DNA of 64,000 nucleotides from UBA3910 sp964626065. GTDB lineage: Bacteria > Bacillota > Limnochordia > Darwinibacteriales > Darwinibacteriaceae. Positions within the stretch are counted from its first letter, which is position 1, and each line of letters opens with the position of its first letter. The translations under genes and the position numbers were made by a program. The stretch spans positions 52,054-116,053 of the forward strand of contig CAZVDE010000001.1 of the NCBI GenBank assembly GCA_964626065.1, in the 5' to 3' direction. The notes beneath the pieces are model-generated. The model ran no database searches. It was not told where the DNA came from and worked only from the letters and a program-made list of their open reading frames with translations. Positions 17,261-25,299 of this stretch are shown here, piece after piece.

Positions 17261-18325
17261 ATGGCAAAAGAGTTAATGCGCGGGAATGAAGCCCTGGCCG
17301 AAGCAGCCATTCGGGCAGGATGTAAGGCATTTTTTGGATATCCAATTACTCCGCAAAACGAAATTCCCGGTTATATGGCTGAACATCTGCCCTTAAGAGG
17401 CGGTTTATATTTACAAGCGGAAAGTGAAGTTTCCGCGATTAACATGGTTTACGGTGCAGCCGGAACGGGGACAAGGGTGATGACCTCATCGTCCAGCCCC
17501 GGCATCAGCCTGAAGCAAGAAGGTATTTCTTATATTGCCGCGGGCGAACTGCCCTGCGTCATAGCAAATGTGGTGCGCTGCAGTCCGGGCCTAGGTGGAA
17601 TCGCACCGGGGCAAGGCGACTATTTCCAAGCGGTAAAGGGCGGCGGCCACGGTGACTACCGATTGATCGTCCTGGCACCCGGCAGTGTCCAAGAGATGGC
17701 GGATCTGACCACGCTGGCGTTTGATCTTGCGGATAAATGGCGCAATCCGGTCATGATTCTCAGTGACGGCATCCTGGGCCAAATGATGGAGCCGGTAGAA
17801 TTTTCGGAAGATTATACACCCATTAAGGTGGATAAACCCTGGGCCACCACCGGGGCGGTGGGCCGCAAACCAAATGTCATTAACACGCTGGACATAGTTC
17901 CCGAGTCTTTAGAGCAATCCAACTTCAGGCTTTTGGCCAAATACGACAAGATCAAAGAAGAAGAAGTGCGCTTTGAGGAAGTCAGTACGAATGATGCTGA
18001 CCTAATCTTGGTAGGCTACGGAACTTCGGCACGAGTAGCCCGTTCCGCAGTAGAGCTGGCCCGAAAGCGGGGGCTTAAAGTTGGCCTCTTTAGGCCGATC
18101 TCGCTCTTCCCCTTCCCAGAGAAACAAATCCGTGCCCTAGCGGCACCTGAGCGCAGATTCTTGGTTGTGGAAATGAGCGGCGGCCAAATGGTCGAAGATG
18201 TACGCTTGGCGGTCGAAGGTCGCTGCCCCGTCCACTTCACCAATAGGATGGGCGGCCTGGTTCCCACGCCTGAAGAAGTGTTGGAGAAAATTGTAACCAT
18301 CCTGGAAGGGAGGGGTAGCCGGTGA
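17261..18325 (+). CDS. vorB: 2-oxoacid:ferredoxin oxidoreductase alpha subunit, VorB-like
   Basis: Subunit of the enzyme that decarboxylates 2-oxoacids to acyl-CoA while reducing ferredoxin. 354 residues with the pyrimidine-binding domain (GYPITPQNEIPGYMAEHLP, QAESEVSAINMVYGAAGTG, MTSSSSPGISLKQEGISYIA) and a transketolase C-terminal-like domain. These motifs look most like the branched-chain (3-methyl-2-oxobutanoate) enzyme, in line with the ptb-buk neighbours; a 2-oxoglutarate enzyme (KorA) is the alternative. The GTG of the beta gene overlaps its stop. Confidence 0.9.
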   Translation: MAKELMRGNEALAEAAIRAGCKAFFGYPITPQNEIPGYMAEHLPLRGGLYLQAESEVSAINMVYGAAGTGTRVMTSSSSPGISLKQEGISYIAAGELPCVIANVVRCSPGLGGIAPGQGDYFQAVKGGGHGDYRLIVLAPGSVQEMADLTTLAFDLADKWRNPVMILSDGILGQMMEPVEFSEDYTPIKVDKPWATTGAVGRKPNVINTLDIVPESLEQSNFRLLAKYDKIKEEEVRFEEVSTNDADLILVGYGTSARVARSAVELARKRGLKVGLFRPISLFPFPEKQIRALAAPERRFLVVEMSGGQMVEDVRLAVEGRCPVHFTNRMGGLVPTPEEVLEKIVTILEGRGSR

Positions 18326-19074
18326 GGGTCGTATTTGAAAAACCTGAATCAATGACTGATACCCCCATGCATTACTGTCCGGGCTGTACTCACGGCATAA
18401 TCCACCGTTTGGTTGGGGAAGCCATTGACAGCTTGGGAATTAGGGAACAAACCATCGGCGTTGCCAGCGTAGGCTGTTCTGTCTTTGCCTATGATTATTT
18501 TGACTTTGACATGCAGCAGGCCGCTCACGGACGCGCGCCAGCGGTGGCAACCGGTATTAAACGGGTTCTTCCCGATAAAATGGTCTTTACGTACCAGGGT
18601 GATGGCGATTTAGCCTCGATCGGCATGGCGGAGATCGTCCACGCCGCGGCTAGGGGCGAAAACATCACCGTGGTTTTTGTCAACAACGCTATTTACGGCA
18701 TGACCAGCGGGCAGATGGCGCCCACCACTCTGATTGGCCAAAAAACCGCCACATCGCCGCGGGGGCGGTCCGTGGCGGAGACGGGTTATCCCATTAAGAT
18801 GTGTGAGCTGTTGGCAACACTAGATGGGCCTTCCTATTTGGCCCGGGTTTCCAGCCATGATACCCGCCACATCATTCAAGCGGGGCGGGCAATTAAAAAG
18901 GCCTTTGAGATGCAGCAGCAGAAAAAGGGCTTTGCCATGGTCGAAGTGCTGTCCACCTGCTCCGTGAACTGGGGTATGACCCCTGCTAAGAGCATGGAAT
19001 GGCTAGCTGAGAATATGATCCCCTATTATCCCTTGGGAGTCTATAAAGATATCACCGCAAAGGAGGGTAACTAA
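18322..19074 (+). CDS. 2-oxoacid:ferredoxin oxidoreductase beta subunit (TPP-binding)
   Basis: Thiamine diphosphate-binding subunit, 250 residues. The YCPGCTHGIIHRL start carries cysteines usually linked to a cluster, GDGDLASIG plus VFVNNAIYGMTSGQ form the TPP/Mg motif, and ASVGCSVF and HGRAPAVATGIKR are family signatures. GTG start overlapping the alpha stop; its own stop shares a base with the gamma start, so the subunits are translationally coupled. Confidence 0.93.
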   Translation: MRVVFEKPESMTDTPMHYCPGCTHGIIHRLVGEAIDSLGIREQTIGVASVGCSVFAYDYFDFDMQQAAHGRAPAVATGIKRVLPDKMVFTYQGDGDLASIGMAEIVHAAARGENITVVFVNNAIYGMTSGQMAPTTLIGQKTATSPRGRSVAETGYPIKMCELLATLDGPSYLARVSSHDTRHIIQAGRAIKKAFEMQQQKKGFAMVEVLSTCSVNWGMTPAKSMEWLAENMIPYYPLGVYKDITAKEGN

Positions 19075-19604
19075 TGGCCGGAATCATTATCGCCGGATTC
19101 GGCGGTCAAGGCGTACTCGTCTTAGGGCAGATGATTACTTACGCCGGCATGATTGAAGATAAAGCTGTATCTTGGTTCCCTTCTTACGGCCCCGAACAAA
19201 GAGGCGGGACGTGCAACTGCTCGGTGGTGATCAGCGATGAAGAAATCGGTTCACCCATTGTCAGCAGGCCGGACACGGCTATCGTCATGAATGCCCCATC
19301 GTTCGATCGCTTTGAACCGGAGGTGGCTCAGGGCGGACTTTTCATTTACAACTCCACTCTAATTCATAAGCAAGCGGATAGAGATGATATCCGCGTCGTC
19401 GCGGTGCCCGCCAACGAGATCGCTGAAGAACTGGGCAATGCCCGCGTGGCCAATATGGTGCTGCTGGGGTCGTTTATTGAGAACACCGGATTGCTGGATA
19501 TTGCCAGTGTGGAAAAGTCCCTTGCACATGTTTTATCTGAGCGTCACCATCACTTAATCCCCCTGAACATGAAAGCTTTGGAGCGAGGTCGGGCATACCA
19601 ATAG
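19074..19604 (+). CDS. 2-oxoacid:ferredoxin oxidoreductase gamma subunit
   Basis: CoA-interaction (gamma) domain of the complex, 176 residues. The start AGIIIAGFGGQGVLVLGQMI and the motif SWFPSYGPEQRGGTCNCSVVIS are diagnostic. It completes a four-subunit delta-alpha-beta-gamma set. Downstream genes are of unrelated function, so the catabolic part of the transcript probably ends about here, although no terminator is visible. Confidence 0.93.
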   Translation: MAGIIIAGFGGQGVLVLGQMITYAGMIEDKAVSWFPSYGPEQRGGTCNCSVVISDEEIGSPIVSRPDTAIVMNAPSFDRFEPEVAQGGLFIYNSTLIHKQADRDDIRVVAVPANEIAEELGNARVANMVLLGSFIENTGLLDIASVEKSLAHVLSERHHHLIPLNMKALERGRAYQ

Positions 19605-19636
19605 CAGCATCCCGTGTTTGAGAGGAGAAAACTGCT

Positions 19637-20689
19637 TTGGAATGCGCGCTTAGGTGGGGGATCGTTTTGGTCGTCCGTAATTTTCCCGGCCGGCAGGAAC
19701 TGGAGGTTAGTCTGGATGGCCGCAGCAGCGGCGCGATTAATTATCCGGGCCTTACCGGGCCCTGCCAGCCCGGTGACAAAGTGCTGTTAAATACAACAGC
19801 TCGTGAATTAGAATTAGGTACAGGAGGTTGGCACTACGTTCTCGCCGTTTCGGGGCGAGAACGTAGTCTTTCTACACAGGGCCACATTATGAAACTGCGC
19901 TATACGCCGCTGCAGGGCAGGGTGCTGAGCGTCGAGGAAGAGGCCAGCCCCCATCATCAGATCATGGCGGCCGCCGATTGCTTGGAAGGTCTTCCTGTAG
20001 CAGTGGGCAGCCTGCACAGCCTACTGGCTCCCTTGGCTTGGGGTGTGCAAGCCCTTAAGGGGGGGAAGCGCTTGGCCTATCTTATGAGCGATGGGGCGGC
20101 TCTCCCCATCTTTTTCAGCCAAACGGTGCCTGTTTTAAAAGATATGGGCCTGATCACCCGCACGATCACCTTCGGCCACGCTTTTGGCGGCGATTTGGAA
20201 GCGGTAAACATCTATAGTGCCCTGTTGGCGGCAAAGCACGTCGTGGGTGCAGACTTTGCCCTGGTAACGATGGGGCCCGGGGTGGTGGGGACGGGGACGG
20301 CCTGGGGCACCACTGCACTGGAACAGGGTATTTTTCTTAATGCCGTCCACCAGCTCGGTGGCACCCCCGTTGTTGTACCCCGCCTGAGCGAAGGGGACGG
20401 GCGCAAGCGCCATGCGGGTTTGAGCCACCACACCGCAACCGTTTTATCTCGCATAGTAAGAGATCCGATCTGGCTGCCCTTACCTCTGTATTTCGAACCA
20501 TTTTTGGCCCCGGAACACGAAGGCCTATTTGCCCGCCACCGCTTGCGTTGGGAAGACACACATGATCTTTTTTTGGGCCTTGCCGACAGCGGCCTTCCCC
20601 TAAGTACAATGGGGCGGGGGGTGAATGCGGATCCCCTCTTCTTTCACGGTGCATTGGCGGCGGCGCTGACCTTAACTGCAAATCTATAA
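19637..20689 (+). CDS. DUF3866 family protein
   Basis: Conserved Bacillota protein of unknown function, 350 residues. Recognised from LNTTARELELGTGGWHYVLA, GHIMKLRYTPLQ, a central LAYLMSDGAALP, ITFGHAFGGDLEAVNIYSAL and VTMGPGVVGTGT. TTG start with an upstream AGGAG. Unusually, a perfect 14-bp inverted repeat lies inside the coding region at 19833-19867, encoding part of HYVLAVSGRERS. It stands just before the endonuclease Q-like gene. No function is proposed. Confidence 0.85.
   Translation: MECALRWGIVLVVRNFPGRQELEVSLDGRSSGAINYPGLTGPCQPGDKVLLNTTARELELGTGGWHYVLAVSGRERSLSTQGHIMKLRYTPLQGRVLSVEEEASPHHQIMAAADCLEGLPVAVGSLHSLLAPLAWGVQALKGGKRLAYLMSDGAALPIFFSQTVPVLKDMGLITRTITFGHAFGGDLEAVNIYSALLAAKHVVGADFALVTMGPGVVGTGTAWGTTALEQGIFLNAVHQLGGTPVVVPRLSEGDGRKRHAGLSHHTATVLSRIVRDPIWLPLPLYFEPFLAPEHEGLFARHRLRWEDTHDLFLGLADSGLPLSTMGRGVNADPLFFHGALAAALTLTANL
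19833..19867 (+). repeat. Perfect 14-bp inverted repeat within the DUF3866 gene
   Basis: ACTACGTTCTCGCC (19833-19846) is matched by its exact reverse complement (19854-19867) across a 7-base loop. An AGGAGGT precedes it and a pyrimidine-rich CTTTCT follows. It would be a very stable hairpin in the mRNA. Confidence 0.9.
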
Positions 20690-20703
20690 AAGGGGGTAAC
20701 GGT

Positions 20704-21876
20704 TTGGCGTTAGTGTACGCTGATTTGCATATCCACATCGGCAGAACAAGCGGCAACAAACCGGTGAAAATCACCGCTTCGCCTGCCCTTACTTTACAAA
20801 ACATTGCCGCGGTGGCCCAGAACCAAAAGGGGCTGCAGCTGGTGGGGATTGCCGATGCGGCCTGCACAGGCGTGCTGAGCGACCTTGCCGCTCTAAAGGC
20901 CAAGGGCGAACTTCGGCCCCTTGCGGGGGGAGGCGCCTTGTTAGGCGGCCTTACGATTTTTTTCGGCAGCGAAGTGGAGATTTCTTACCCTCCAACGGGC
21001 GGCTCAGCTCATTTCTTGGCTTATTTTCCCCATCTTGAGCAGCTGGAGGGCTATGCCGCGGCTCTGAGGCCCCATGTGACAAACCCCTCCCTGTCCACCC
21101 AGCGCTTGCGGATCTGCGGCGATGCATGGCTGCAAATTGTGGCGAAAAATGAAGGGATTGCGGTGGCTGCCCATGCTTTTACTCCCCATAAGGGCGTCTA
21201 CGGCAATTGCGTTTCGACACTGGGCGAAATGTTTGCTGCACCGGAGCAAATCGGCGGGTTAGAATTGGGCTTAAGCGCCAACACCGCAATGGCCCTCACC
21301 ATTTCGGACACCCACAACTACGCCTATCTGGCTAACTCCGATGCCCATTCTCTGCAGAATATGGGCCGCGAATTCACGGTATATGATTTGCCCCGATCAG
21401 ATTTTACACAATGGCGCAGGGCCCTACAAAACCGCGGCTCGGGGATTGTGGCAACACATGGCCTGGAACCTTTGTTAGGCAAGTACTATCGCAGTTTTTG
21501 CCCTGCCTGCGAATATTTAGCCCAAGGGCGCACAGCTGTGTTTTCCTGCCCCGGCTGCGGCTCGGGGATGATCCTCGGTGTGTGGGATCGCATTCGGCAG
21601 ATCGCCGATGGAAGTGGAGCGGAACAAACCCGGCCGCCTTATAAAGCACACGTGCCCCTGCAGCTGCTGCCGGGAATCGGCCCCAAAACCTATGGGCGGA
21701 TGATTAGTGAAATAGGCACCGAAATCGACATCTTGTATAATATACCACTGCAGGAGATCCGCGCCGCGGTGGGTGCAGCAATCACGGAACAGATAGCCGC
21801 GGTGCGCGCCGGTTCGCTATCCATTCTGCCCGGTGGGGGAGGAAAATATGGAAGGGTAACGAAAACGAAGAGGTGA
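20704..21876 (+). CDS. Endonuclease Q-like PHP-domain protein
   Basis: PHP-type metal-dependent enzyme resembling endonuclease Q, which nicks DNA next to deaminated bases. 390 residues: PHP start ADLHIHIG, internal VAAHAFTPHKGVYG, metal-binding NSDAHS, then a four-cysteine zinc ribbon (CPAC and CPGCGSG) and a C-terminal helix-hairpin-helix-like region (LLPGIGPKTYGRM). A repair role is inferred from the family. TTG start after AAAGGGGG. It follows DUF3866 closely. Confidence 0.8.
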   Translation: MALVYADLHIHIGRTSGNKPVKITASPALTLQNIAAVAQNQKGLQLVGIADAACTGVLSDLAALKAKGELRPLAGGGALLGGLTIFFGSEVEISYPPTGGSAHFLAYFPHLEQLEGYAAALRPHVTNPSLSTQRLRICGDAWLQIVAKNEGIAVAAHAFTPHKGVYGNCVSTLGEMFAAPEQIGGLELGLSANTAMALTISDTHNYAYLANSDAHSLQNMGREFTVYDLPRSDFTQWRRALQNRGSGIVATHGLEPLLGKYYRSFCPACEYLAQGRTAVFSCPGCGSGMILGVWDRIRQIADGSGAEQTRPPYKAHVPLQLLPGIGPKTYGRMISEIGTEIDILYNIPLQEIRAAVGAAITEQIAAVRAGSLSILPGGGGKYGRVTKTKR

Positions 21877-21880
21877 GATG

Positions 21881-22498
21881 ATGACAACCGTGATCCTAAT
21901 CCGCCACGGCGAGACTTTGTGGAACCAAGAACGGCGCTATCAGGGGCAGCTGGACAGCCCCTTAACTGAACAGGGCCTGCGGCAGGCCCGTTTGACTGCG
22001 CGCTATCTGCAGCAATTTCCGCTCGATGCGGTTTATAGCAGTGATTTGGCGCGCGCGGCGCGCACGGCCGAGATCATAGCAAAATCGCATGGACTGGCCA
22101 TTGAAACGGACCCGCGCCTGCGGGAGATGTCCTTTGGCGTGTGGGAAGGATTGACCCGCCATGAAGTGGTGGAAAAGTATCCGGAAGTCTACTACACTCG
22201 CTATCATGATATTTTGACCACCCGCGTCCCCGGAGGCGAACTGCCCGCGGAAGTCGCGCAGCGTTTCAGAACGTTCCTGAAAGAGCGGCTGCCCGGGCAC
22301 TGCGGGAAAACAATTGCTTTGGTATCACACGGCGCCTGCCTGCGGTTAGCTCTGGCCGAATTCTTGGAAATGCCTCTGCGCAAGTCGTACTGCCTGCGCC
22401 TGAGCAACGCGGGTGTTTCCATCTTAACCTACACCGGGCGTAAAGACGGGTGCCTTTGGGAGATCAAATGCATCAATTCCACCGGCCATTTGGTTTAA
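21881..22498 (+). CDS. Histidine phosphatase family protein
   Basis: Branch-1 histidine phosphatase (phosphoglycerate mutase-like), 205 residues. The catalytic histidine motif is LIRHGETLWN, with SSDLARAARTAEI, LREMSFGVWEG and the second histidine in VSHGACLRLAL. The substrate cannot be told from sequence; alpha-ribazole phosphatase or a general sugar-phosphate phosphatase are options. Tandem ATGs occur at 21878 and 21881; the second is better spaced from GAGGTG. Confidence 0.88.
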   Translation: MTTVILIRHGETLWNQERRYQGQLDSPLTEQGLRQARLTARYLQQFPLDAVYSSDLARAARTAEIIAKSHGLAIETDPRLREMSFGVWEGLTRHEVVEKYPEVYYTRYHDILTTRVPGGELPAEVAQRFRTFLKERLPGHCGKTIALVSHGACLRLALAEFLEMPLRKSYCLRLSNAGVSILTYTGRKDGCLWEIKCINSTGHLV

Positions 22499-22559
22499 CA
22501 TAAAATCTTCTCTGCAGGCATAAAGTTAGTTGATCCGCTGTAGAGAAGGGGTGGCAGAG

Positions 22560-23210
22560 ATGTATTTGGTCGGTGCCGTGGGCGAGCTGGTGTTGAAATA
22601 TTTTTATCGCCATTTGGCCTTGTATTTAGCTCTTTTTTTGCTGTTCAGCATAGGGGTGGGATTTGGTGCCCTGGCCCCGCAAAAGCTTTCGCCGCCCCAG
22701 CGGGCCGATTTGAGCGGTTTTTTGTCCAATATCTATACTTCGGCTGCTCAAAACGACTCGGCGGTAATTGGCAGAAGTGAGATTTTGTACCAAAGCATAT
22801 TGGACAACGTGTTGAAAACGGCGGCACTTTTATTCGTTCTGGGCCTAACCGTAATCGGCGCTCCGCTTGTGCTGGGAATAGTATTCCTGCGCGGTTTCGT
22901 CCTCGGCTTCACAGTGGGCTTCTTGATCCAAGAGACATCCCTCAACGGCTTGATTCTAGCCGCGGCGGCGGTCCTGCCCCATAATGTTGTGGCTGTGCCT
23001 GCCATTATGATTGCCGCGGGGGGTGCACTAGCTTTCGCTTCCACCGCCTTTCAAACTATGTGCGGCTTATCGCAGCGCAGAATCTACGGACAGCTGCTCA
23101 GCAGCGGTTTCATCTGCATTTGCAGCTGCCTGCTGCTGACGGTCGCCGCTTTGATAGAAACATACCTGACACCGGTTCTGATTGGGTTAACGAGTGGCTT
23201 TTTGCTTTAG
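22560..23210 (+). CDS. spoIIM: Stage II sporulation protein M
   Basis: Polytopic membrane protein of the SpoIID-SpoIIM-SpoIIP peptidoglycan-remodelling complex that drives forespore engulfment. About 216 residues with roughly five hydrophobic segments and SpoIIM-family features such as FLRGFVLGFTVGFL and VLPHNVVAVPAIMIAAGGAL. ATG 22560 follows AAGGGGTGG at good spacing, so the earlier in-frame TTG is rejected. Followed by xerD and deoB, as in other spore formers. Confidence 0.9.
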   Translation: MYLVGAVGELVLKYFYRHLALYLALFLLFSIGVGFGALAPQKLSPPQRADLSGFLSNIYTSAAQNDSAVIGRSEILYQSILDNVLKTAALLFVLGLTVIGAPLVLGIVFLRGFVLGFTVGFLIQETSLNGLILAAAAVLPHNVVAVPAIMIAAGGALAFASTAFQTMCGLSQRRIYGQLLSSGFICICSCLLLTVAALIETYLTPVLIGLTSGFLL

Positions 23211-23228
23211 AAAAGGGGGGTTTTGTAG

Positions 23229-24113
23229 ATTTTACGCGAATACCTGGCTTTCCTTCAGATCGAAAAGGGGCTTGCAGAGAACACGGTACGGGCCTATCGC
23301 AGTGATTTGCGGCAGTTCCAAACATACCTAAAAGAGCAGAGCATCTCTTGGGTTGACGTCACACAAAAAGATGTTGCCGCTTATTTAGCCGTTTTGGAAG
23401 GCCACTCGCTGGCGGCTAGGACCCGGGCGAGAAAGACGGCCGCCCTGCGCAGTTTTTATCAGTACTTATTGGAAGAACAAAAAATTGAACAAAACCCTTG
23501 CGCTTATCTGCCCACGCCGAAGCTGCCCCAAAAGTTGCCCCGGATCTTAAGCGAAAACGAAGTCTTAGCGCTGCTTGAGGCGCCCACTTTGGACAAGCCC
23601 GCGGGCTATCGGGATCGGGCCATGCTGGAAGTGCTGTACGGATCGGGGCTGCGAGTTTCTGAATTGGTGGGGCTCAATGTGGGAGACATTGATCCGATGG
23701 GTTTTGTGCGCTGTTTGGGCAAAGGCGGCAAAGAACGAATCATTCCCTTGGGGAGCCACGCACTCACGGCGGCCTTTAAGTATCTTCGCCATGCCCGGCC
23801 TAAGCTGCAGCCGAACCCGGGAGAAACAGCCCTTTTTCTGAACACGCGGGGCGGGCGCCTGACCAGGCAGGGGTTTTGGAAGATTATTAGGCACTGGGCC
23901 AAGCAGGCCGGGATCACAAGGGACATTTCCCCCCATATGCTGCGCCATTCGTTTGCCACCCATCTGCTGCGCCACGGGGCGGATCTGCGCGCCGTTCAAG
24001 AGATGCTGGGCCATGTTGATCTGGCTACAACCCAGATTTATACTCATTTAGAAAAGGGACAGCTCAGGGAGGTGTACCAAAAGACCCATCCCCGGGCTCG
24101 GAAGGAGAATTGA
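23229..24113 (+). CDS. xerD: Tyrosine recombinase XerD, apparently with an ATT start
   Basis: Site-specific recombinase that resolves chromosome dimers at dif. The SAM-like core-binding domain (YLAFLQIEKGLAENT) is followed by the catalytic domain with R (YGSGLRVSELVGL), K (GKGGKERIIPLG), HxxR (HMLRHSFATHLL), H (LGHVDLATTQIYTH) and Tyr. Starting at TTG 23307 would remove the first 26 conserved residues. The frame is closed by TAG at 23226-23228, and no ATG, GTG or TTG lies between. ATT at 23229, 8 bases after AAGGGGGG, gives 294 residues; CTG at 23244 is the alternative. Confidence 0.9.
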   Translation: MLREYLAFLQIEKGLAENTVRAYRSDLRQFQTYLKEQSISWVDVTQKDVAAYLAVLEGHSLAARTRARKTAALRSFYQYLLEEQKIEQNPCAYLPTPKLPQKLPRILSENEVLALLEAPTLDKPAGYRDRAMLEVLYGSGLRVSELVGLNVGDIDPMGFVRCLGKGGKERIIPLGSHALTAAFKYLRHARPKLQPNPGETALFLNTRGGRLTRQGFWKIIRHWAKQAGITRDISPHMLRHSFATHLLRHGADLRAVQEMLGHVDLATTQIYTHLEKGQLREVYQKTHPRARKEN

Positions 24114-24114
24114 C

Positions 24115-25290
24115 ATGAAGCGTGCGATAATAGTCGTTTTAGACAGCGTGGGCGTAGGTGAACTACCCGACGCCCACCTATACGGGGATCAGGGCAGTAA
24201 TACCTTGGGTAATGTGGCCAAAGCGGTGGGCGGTTTGCATCTGCCCAATGCCCAGCGCTTAGGTTTAGGCAACATTATCCCCGTTGAGGGGGTGCCGCCC
24301 ACAAAAAAACCCCGCGCCGCTTGGGGCAAGATGGCTGAAATGTCAGCGGGCAAAGATACCACCACCGGACATTGGGAATTGGCGGGCTTGATTTTAGAAA
24401 ACGCTTTTCCCACTTATCCCCGGGGTTTTCCCAAGGAGATCATTACCAAGTTTGAAGAACGGATCGAACGCGCGGCACTGGGCAACTATGCCGCCTCAGG
24501 TACCGTCATTATTGAAGAGTTAGGCGAGGAGCATCTGCGCACCGGTTTTCCCATCATCTATACCTCCGCGGATAGCGTCTTCCAAATCGCCGCCCACGAA
24601 GAAATAGTGCCCTTAGATACACTCTACGAGTGGTGCGCGATTGCACGCGGAATTTTGGTGGGCGAACATGCTGTGGGCCGTGTTATCGCCAGGCCCTTTC
24701 GGGGCGAACACGGCGCCTTCGTTCGCACAACCAACCGCCGCGACTTTAGCCTTGCCCCCGTGCGGCCCACTGTTTTAGATGCCCTCACTGCGGCGGGCAC
24801 TCCCGTATACGGGGTAGGTAAAATTGAAGATATTTTCGCCGGCAGGGGCATTTCGGCCTCTTTTCCAAGTGAAAACAATGATCAAGGCCTTGATCAGATC
24901 CTGCGGCTCAGCAAGGAAAAACAGGAGGAGTGCCTGATATTTGCCAATCTGGTCGATTTTGACATGCTGTGGGGCCACCGCAACGATCCGGTGAATTATG
25001 CCCGTGGTTTAGAACATTTTGATCTACGCTTGGCTGAACTGTTAGCTGCACAGCAAAAAGAAGATCTGCTTTTTATTGTCGCTGATCACGGCTGTGATCC
25101 AACTACACCAAGCACTGATCACTCTAGGGAATACGTGCCCCTGCTCGTGGCAGGCCCCGCAGTGCGGCCCGTCCCTTTGGGGGTGCGAAAGACTTTTGCC
25201 GATCTGGCAGCTACGCTTGCTGACTTTTTTGCGGTAGACTACCGGACGGTGGGAACGAGTTTTCTTAAAGAATTGAACGAAAGCAGGTGA
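24115..25290 (+). CDS. deoB: Phosphopentomutase
   Basis: Interconverts ribose/deoxyribose 1- and 5-phosphates in nucleoside catabolism. 391 residues of the alkaline phosphatase superfamily: LDSVGVGELPDA with metal-binding Asp, catalytic-threonine region MSAGKDTTTGHWEL, VDFDMLWGHRND, and ADHGCDPTTPSTDHSREY. Begins directly after xerD and is followed 9 bases later by pdp, the next enzyme of the pathway. Confidence 0.96.
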   Translation: MKRAIIVVLDSVGVGELPDAHLYGDQGSNTLGNVAKAVGGLHLPNAQRLGLGNIIPVEGVPPTKKPRAAWGKMAEMSAGKDTTTGHWELAGLILENAFPTYPRGFPKEIITKFEERIERAALGNYAASGTVIIEELGEEHLRTGFPIIYTSADSVFQIAAHEEIVPLDTLYEWCAIARGILVGEHAVGRVIARPFRGEHGAFVRTTNRRDFSLAPVRPTVLDALTAAGTPVYGVGKIEDIFAGRGISASFPSENNDQGLDQILRLSKEKQEECLIFANLVDFDMLWGHRNDPVNYARGLEHFDLRLAELLAAQQKEDLLFIVADHGCDPTTPSTDHSREYVPLLVAGPAVRPVPLGVRKTFADLAATLADFFAVDYRTVGTSFLKELNESR

Positions 25291-25299
25291 CAACAGCCA

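Noticed and set aside
20337..20903. Antisense open frame spanning DUF3866 and the endonuclease Q-like gene
   Set aside because: It crosses the boundary of two real plus-strand genes and shows no domain pattern.
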